Shown: piece after piece, positions 58,504-64,000 of the stretch
Layout of the letters: each line of letters opens with the position of its first letter
Position numbering within the stretch: position 1 is the first letter of the stretch
Source of the DNA: Reticulitermes speratus
Lineage: Eukaryota; Arthropoda; Insecta; Blattodea; Rhinotermitidae
Reading direction: 5' to 3'
DNA length: 64,000 bases
Assembly (NCBI GenBank): GCA_021186555.1
Contig: JAJKFL010000039.1
Coordinates: 37,242,733-37,306,732, forward strand
Notes under the pieces: model-generated
Database searches by the model: none
The model's input: only the letters and a program-made list of their open reading frames with translations
Told to the model about the DNA's origin: nothing
Program-made: the position numbers and the translations under genes

Positions 58504-58770
58504 CCGATCCCAGTGGCCGCGCGGTCTAAGGCGTGGGTATGCAGCCGCTCGCTTGCTAAGATCGCGTGTTCGAATCCCGCCGGGGGCATCGATGTCTGTC
58601 TCTTGTGATTGTTGTGTATTGTCAGATAGCGGTCTCTGCGTCGGGCTGATCACTCGTCCAGAGGAGTCCTACCGAGTGTGGTGTGTCTGAGTGTGATCGA
58701 GAAGCCTCGACAATGAGGAGGCCTAGGCCCCCAAGGGGCTGTCGAGCCAGTGGAAGAAGAAGAACTTTAA
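58504..58770 (+). repeat. SINE-C, second subgroup, plus strand
   Basis: The head GATCCCAGTGGCCGCGCGGT, B box GTTCGAATCCCG, and an end GTCGAGCCAGTGGAAGAAGA. Confidence 0.85.
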
Positions 58771-58784
58771 ATATGTTCTTTCAC

Positions 58785-58990
58785 TCTGTAGTCTGTCTTA
58801 CGACAGGTCCTATCCTCTTCCAAAGCGAGTTCTCCACAGGGTGCGATCTAGTGCTTCCTCTTTCAATTTCCAGTATCTTCTCTTTTCCTTAAGGTCATCC
58901 AGTAGCTGCTTACGTCTTCTCCCTCGTCTTCCCGTCATTGGCTGTATTGGCGATAGGGTATTATAATTAATTAAACAATTTAAAAGTTTA
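58785..58990 (-). mobile_element. LINE C-terminal fragment
   Basis: The minus peptide MTGRRGRRRKQLLDDLKEKR, then YWKLKEEALDRTLWRTRFGR, same lineage as 16561-17045. Confidence 0.75.
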
Positions 58991-59269
58991 GGCATTATTT
59001 ATCATGTGGCCCGCAAACATTTCTCTCCTTCGTTTGACCCTCGCGCCCAAAAGATTGCTCACCACTGGTCTATAGCGTCAATAGGGTGATTAATAAATAA
59101 TTAATTGGAAAGGATTTGGAATGAAACTCATTGCCTAGTGTAAGACGTGCTGTTGCGAAGCTGCAGGCAGTGATGAACACTGCGACAGACCTGAGGGGTG
59201 CCGCTCGGCACTTGAACGCAGGACCTACAGAACAAGAAGCAGGAGTACCAACAACTCGACAGTAACCTT

Positions 59270-59470
59270 GATTTCAGGCTTCCGCCGCGATGTTGATGAG
59301 ATCTTCGCTCTTCTGGGATATTACGCGGCGTCGTGTGGTAATTATTTACCGACGTTTCGGCACAACATATCGGTCCCATCTTCACTGGTCAAGAGTCCGC
59401 GAAACGTCGGTAAAAAAAATTACCACACGACGCCTCGTAATATCCCAGAAGAACGCAGAACTCGACAGTA
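59270..59470. repeat. Fold-back element of the hammerhead group
   Basis: GGGATATTACGCGGCGTCGT on the left and ACGACGCCTCGTAATATCCC on the right are inverted. The minus arm reads AGTGAAGATGGG...GCCGAAACGTCGGTAA. Confidence 0.65.
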
Positions 59471-59830
59471 ACTTTCGGTTCTCAGAGAGCAATTGAAGAT
59501 CTTTTCGATGTTGAATGCAGTCGTGTTTGTGGCCTGATACAACCTGAAACATTCAGAGTTTGGCGTTCCCTAATTTGTAGGATATGAAAGTTACGTGTGG
59601 GCACGGAGAAATCGTTACGGATATGAATAATATGCAAATGTATGGGTACTACATCGCTTTCGGTGTCACCTTCCGTGTATCACAGCGCGGGGAAGAACTG
59701 GCATGACAGCGATGACTATTGTCTGGAGTTGCATGGCACCACTTACGAAGGGTGTTCAATACGTAAGGTTCCGTAGGTCGTAAGAATTAAATGAAAAGTA
59801 ATTACATTATTAAATGTCCCTCCTCTACTC
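59471..59830. other. Unassigned spacer
   Basis: Nothing recognised. Confidence 0.4.
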
Positions 59831-60427
59831 CAGTGGTATTCAACCTTTTTTGTTCGCGTACCCCCAGATATAATTTCTCTTCAACTTTTTACCCCCAAAG
59901 TTGATGGTGCATAATTCAAGTTATACACAGTCTATAATCTACATCTAAAATAAGTTAAATAAATTACATCCAAAATAATGTATTAAATAATAAGTTTTAA
60001 ATGAGAAAAAGGAGAGTCAAGCTATTAAATGACGTCAGCGGCAATTGTCAAAGAACAATGTAATATGAAGCAGTGCGTCTGTTTGTTTGTTGCCACAACA
60101 GTATTTTGAAGTAGGGTCATTGCGTGGTTAAAATAAGTGAAAAACTGTATTAGGGAAAACGTTAATCCCGCCCAACAGTGTTCAGTCACGTTCCAACGCA
60201 TAATGTGGAATAAAATGAAACTAGCCGCCCAGATAAGAATCGCATAAAGGAGAGAGAGAGAGAAAAAATGGCGCTCCCAAATCGCATGTCCTTATGTCCG
60301 GGTCTCTTGTGGCTAACCCTAAATCTGGCCCTGATTATTCAGTGTTTATCATGAAATAATAGATTTTTTTTTTTAATTTTACGTACCCCCTAAGATGTCT
60401 TCGCGTACCCCAGGTTGAATACCACTG
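59831..60427. mobile_element. hAT-type MITE, 597 bp, relative of 17182-17716
   Basis: Same termini CAGTGGTATTCAACC. Flanks CTCTACTC and ATTTACTC are a worn 8-bp duplication (6 of 8). About 140 bp near 60030-60200 replaces a different segment in the other copy. Confidence 0.85.
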
Positions 60428-60439
60428 ATTTACTCCACT

Positions 60440-60640
60440 AAAATGTCATTATTTTTCAACATAATCCCCGACCACGTTGATGACTCTGGCCTATATTGGC
60501 AAGATATGAAAATTTCGTCGCGGTAGAAATCGGGCTGTTGCGTTCGCAACCATTTACGAAGAGCCATTTCTTCTTCCCATTATTGTGGGATATGCCAAAG
60601 TGGACAAAGGCATCAGTGTACTTGGGGATCATATTGAAAC
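60440..60640 (-). pseudogene. Mariner-like transposase C-terminal remnant
   Basis: The minus frame reads MALRKWLRTQQPDFYRDEIF from 60567, which resembles the end of mariner transposases. Stops upstream and downstream show it is dead. Confidence 0.5.
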
Positions 60641-60829
60641 ATGAAGATATTTTACTGGAATAAGTTCAGCTACATTTAACATTATTACTTTGTTCATTTT
60701 TACAACCCAAGGAACCTTAGTTTATGAACAACTATGTTACGAATAATTTACCTTATCTGTGTGTCCGACACCTCATATCGAATCTCACGAATTCTCATTT
60801 AATATTGTAGGCATATTTGTTATGTTGGT

Positions 60830-61110
60830 GACATTCGAGATTTTCGCTCTTCTGGCATGTTACGCAGCGTAGATTGATAGTTATTTACCGACGTTTCTGG
60901 AAAAAACTATTGGTCATATCTTCAAGGGTCAAGCAGTCTAAGACTGCAAGTTATTTACGGTCGTTTCGGGACGACCTTTCGGTCCCATCTTGAAGACAGG
61001 ACCGATAGGTTGTCCCGCAGCGTTGGTAACTAACTACCAAGCTATGCTGCGTAACATCCCAGAAGATCGAAGATTTCGTTTGCACCGCGGCGGAAGCCTG
61101 AAGTCACGCA
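60830..61110. repeat. Fold-back element of the hammerhead group
   Basis: TTCGCTCTTCTGGCATGTTA on the left and CCCAGAAGATCGAAGATTTC on the right. Several GACGTTTC and TCTTCAAGGGTC blocks lie between, suggesting more than one insertion or duplication. Confidence 0.6.
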
Positions 61111-61320
61111 CAGACCACCTCTTCGTGTCATTCGCCCCGCGCACTTCTGATAGTGTTATTAAAGTATCTTTCAACTGTAAACCAATTACGATACTTTACG
61201 TCTAAAACGTGTGGACTTATCACAGCTCGGGCGGTAAGCTTGCCTTCTTACCGCAGAGGTTCGGAATCAGATCCGGGTACTTCACGCGAGATCCCTGAAA
61301 CAGGTTTTGTCGAGTTTCTT

Positions 61321-62357
61321 CAGTCTTACCTTGCTGATCACTTACAAGTACCTATCGCCCTACGACAGTCCTGATCAGGCAGCACGTTATCACACCCTCA
61401 CAGTCTTACCTTGCTGATCACTTACAAGTACCTATCGCCCTACGACAGTCCTGATCAGGCAGCACGTTATCACACCCTCACAGTCTTACCTTGCTGATCA
61501 CTTACAAGTACCTATCGCCCTACGACAGTCCTGATCAGGCAGCACGTTATCACACCCTCACAGTCTTACCTTGCTGATCACTTACAAGTACCTATCGCCC
61601 TACGACAGTCCTGATCAGGCAGCACATTATCACCCCTCACAGTCTTACCTTGCTGATCACTTACAAGTACCTATCGCCCTACGACAGTCCTGATCAGGCA
61701 GCACGTTATCACACCCTCACAATCTTACCTTGCTGATCACTTACAAGTACCTATCGCCCTACGACAGTCCTGATCAGGCAGCACATTATCACCCCTCACA
61801 GTCTTACCTTGCTGATCACTTACAAGTACCTATCGCCCTACGACAGTCCTGATCAGGCAGCACGTTATCACACCCTCACAGTCTTACCTTGCTGATCACT
61901 TACAAGTACCTATCGCCCTACGACAGTCCTGATCAGGCAGCACGTTATCACACCCTCACAGTCTTACCTTGCTGATCACTTACAAGTACCTATCGCCCTA
62001 CGACAGTCCTGATCAGGCAGCACGTTATCACACCCTCACAGTCTTACCTTGCTGATCACTTACAAGTACCTATCGCCCTACGACAGTCCTGATCAGGCAG
62101 CACGTTTTCACACCCTCACAGTCTTACCCTGCTGATCACTTACAAGTACCTATCGCCCTACGACAGTCCTGATCAGGCAGCACGTTATCACCCCTCACAG
62201 TCTTACCTTGCTGATCACTTACAAGTACCTATCGCCCTACGACAGTCCTGATCAGGCAGCACATTATCACACCCTCACAGTCTTACCTTGCTGATCACTT
62301 ACAAGTACCTATCGCCCTACGACAGTCCTGATCAGGCAGCACATTATCACGCCCTCA
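61321..62357. repeat. 80-bp satellite array, 13 copies
   Basis: The unit is CAGTCTTACCTTGCTGATCA through CCTGATCAGGCAGCACGTTA to CACACCCTCA. Near-identical; variants are ACATTA and a CAC deletion in the last block. Confidence 0.95.
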
Positions 62358-62893
62358 CCTTTAATTTCAGAGCTTCACTTGGATGGTTACAGAGTGGGGA
62401 ACTGTCTGCGGTACTATGCTGACCAATTCCCTGTTGGCCTTGGTATGGAAGCCCGGACTTCCGACTGTAGTTCGGCTGCAAAGTCAAGGTCACGCTACTT
62501 TCACGCACGCAACTTTCCTCACTCAATTATTATACGTCGCGCAATGGTGCGTGTCTACATACTGTCTTCCTGAACTACTGAACTGCATGGAGTAGCCCTC
62601 TGCTACAGAGGCGGTTACAGACTCAACGTTTTGTTCATATAAGCCCGGCACATGTGCTGAGCCGGTTTAATCCACTCCACATTCTCATGCTATACTTGCT
62701 TAGACTGCGTTTTGACTGCCTTCGTCTCCCCAGCCGTCTGTTCACTTGACATTGTCCGACTCATGTTCCCTTCATCTCATTGTCCTTCACTTTGTGGTGC
62801 TCTGCTACAATCTACAATATCGTCAGCAGTCCAACTGTGTTCTTCACACAGTGTTGAGGGACCAGCACTTCACACTGTTGCTTACATAGCAAC
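62358..62893. other. Unassigned spacer
   Basis: Nothing recognised. Confidence 0.4.
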
Positions 62894-63147
62894 CAGGGCC
62901 GCCGAGAGGCGGTTCGGGCCCCCAGCAAGGGCGGACCGGCTAATAATCTTTAGACTACATCAGAATGATTGACTTTCAGGTGCAGAGTGACTTCGACTTG
63001 GTCTGAAAGGTTTAATTTGTACAGTCGACAGATGATGGTACTACTTAGAAATACAAAAATATAAGCAACATAGTCGGGCCTCGGGCTCCTTTCCAGATCG
63101 GCGGGCCCAGTAAATTGTACCGGCTCCTGCCCCCCTCTCGCCGGCAC
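62894..63147. mobile_element. Possible MITE
   Basis: CAGGGCCGCCGAGAGG on the left and CCTCTCGCCGGCACTG on the right are an imperfect inverted repeat. No target duplication was found. Confidence 0.35.
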
Positions 63148-63214
63148 TGGCGCCTGCATATATGTACATACATTCATATATATGTATGAAATCTGGACAG
63201 AGTTACATGAGGGG

Positions 63215-63320
63215 AAGAAATCACTCCTACTGGCTCGGAAGATACTTGCCCTATCCTTCTCCTCCGAAACGCCGGGACACTTACTACTACACGGCGCAGT
63301 AACCCAAAAGAAGACCATAA
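63215..63320. repeat. Half of a hammerhead fold-back element
   Basis: CTCCGAAACGCCGGGACAC and then CCCAAAAGAAGACC; the 5' core is absent. Confidence 0.4.
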
Positions 63321-64000
63321 ACTGAATTTACAGAATATATTCCGATGTTCTGCTTTGGTTTCCAGCACCCACCGAAATCGTTAGGTTATTGAAGACCTTT
63401 TTTTTTTTTAGGAATAACCGAAACGTCATGATGGGAGCAAGGACGGAGTTGCGAGCGGGGCCATATTGGGTGCTTTCAGTGACCGTAACTGCCGCAGTTG
63501 ACACAGAGTTATAAAACAGTAGAATAGACGGAACAGTGCTTAAAAACGGTGGAAGGAGAAACAGATGATTTGTAAGATCTCGTTATCGACGGAGCTAATG
63601 ACCACACCTGGCTGCAGGCGTGCACTTGCCACTGATTTTCAGAACTGGAGCACTGTGCCTAAGTGAAAGGACACGGTGTGGTGTGGACGAAATGTTGACA
63701 TTTCAATTTGATTACGTAATACTCACAAAAACAAACAGAATAATGTCTAATTTGGCCGTGATCTAGAATCACAACTGGACGTTGGCCCCAAGGGGGAGGG
63801 GGGGCTTATATCGGCGTGACACTTTAACTGCCCTATACACTAACCACTGCTTCACGCTCCGACGGCAAGCAGTGACGCAGTCATCCCTCTACCTGACAAT
63901 AAACACAACCTGACTTTCCGACGGCAACAACACAGTTCTGGCGATACGTAGGTAAGACGCGCGTTCACGTGCGCATGTCTGCCATGTTTGAACAGTGTTT
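63321..64000. other. Unassigned DNA at the right edge
   Basis: GGAATAACCGAAACGTCATG near 63411 is another scrap of the GAAAC text. Nothing else recognised. Confidence 0.35.

Noticed and set aside
58504..58590. A tRNA-Leu gene
   Set aside because: The head resembles tRNA-Leu, but the same text is repeated as the head of SINE-C elements.

Overview
This window looks like intergenic DNA from a large, repeat-rich insect genome. A cockroach or termite (Blattodea) is my best inference, because the tRNA-derived SINE families and the LINE 3' ends resemble those I associate with Blattodea; this was not tested by any search. There are no operons, ribosome-binding sites or long open genes. The only confident host gene is at the left edge, on the minus strand: mitochondrial ribosomal protein bL32m (exons at 1796-1886 and 1468-1716, standard GT-AG intron). 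Its last exon is not resolved. A possible divergent first exon with a mitochondrial-presequence-like composition lies at 2395-2586.

The remaining ~60 kb is repeats in several layers. (1) About 12 kb (roughly 18%) is tandem arrays with units of 16, 22, 23, 24, 31, 35, 38, 41, 43, 55, 59, 66, 71, 80 and ~114 bp; the largest are 8230-10853 (71 bp x ~37), 42120-44175 (16 bp x ~128) and 52080-53560 (38 bp x ~39). Most long open frames in the window lie inside these arrays and are artefacts. (2) At least four tRNA-headed SINE families (called A, B, C and D here) give over 30 copies, several with clear target-site duplications and one nested insertion. (3) LINE 3' ends from at least three lineages are present, one with a (GTTA)n tail. 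(4) DNA transposons include TA-flanked Tc1/mariner miniatures, hAT miniatures with 8-bp duplications, a mariner transposase remnant, and a frameshifted copy (6330-7754) of a widely dispersed transposon-like protein family.

The most striking signal is a dispersed set of at least 12 sequences, on both strands, that keep the core of a minimal type I hammerhead ribozyme: CUGANGA, stem II, GAAA, a very short self-complementary stem III, a UH cleavage site, and a helix I that closes with the 5' flank. Many sit as diverging inverted pairs, and further decayed relatives occur. Penelope-like retroelements and animal retrozymes are known to carry such ribozymes; here they appear as short non-coding elements without a visible reverse transcriptase. 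Two copies share an inactivating core change, and the sequence just downstream of one ribozyme type has become a 35-bp minisatellite. Nearly all members carry one extra pyrimidine, usually U, between the core and stem II.
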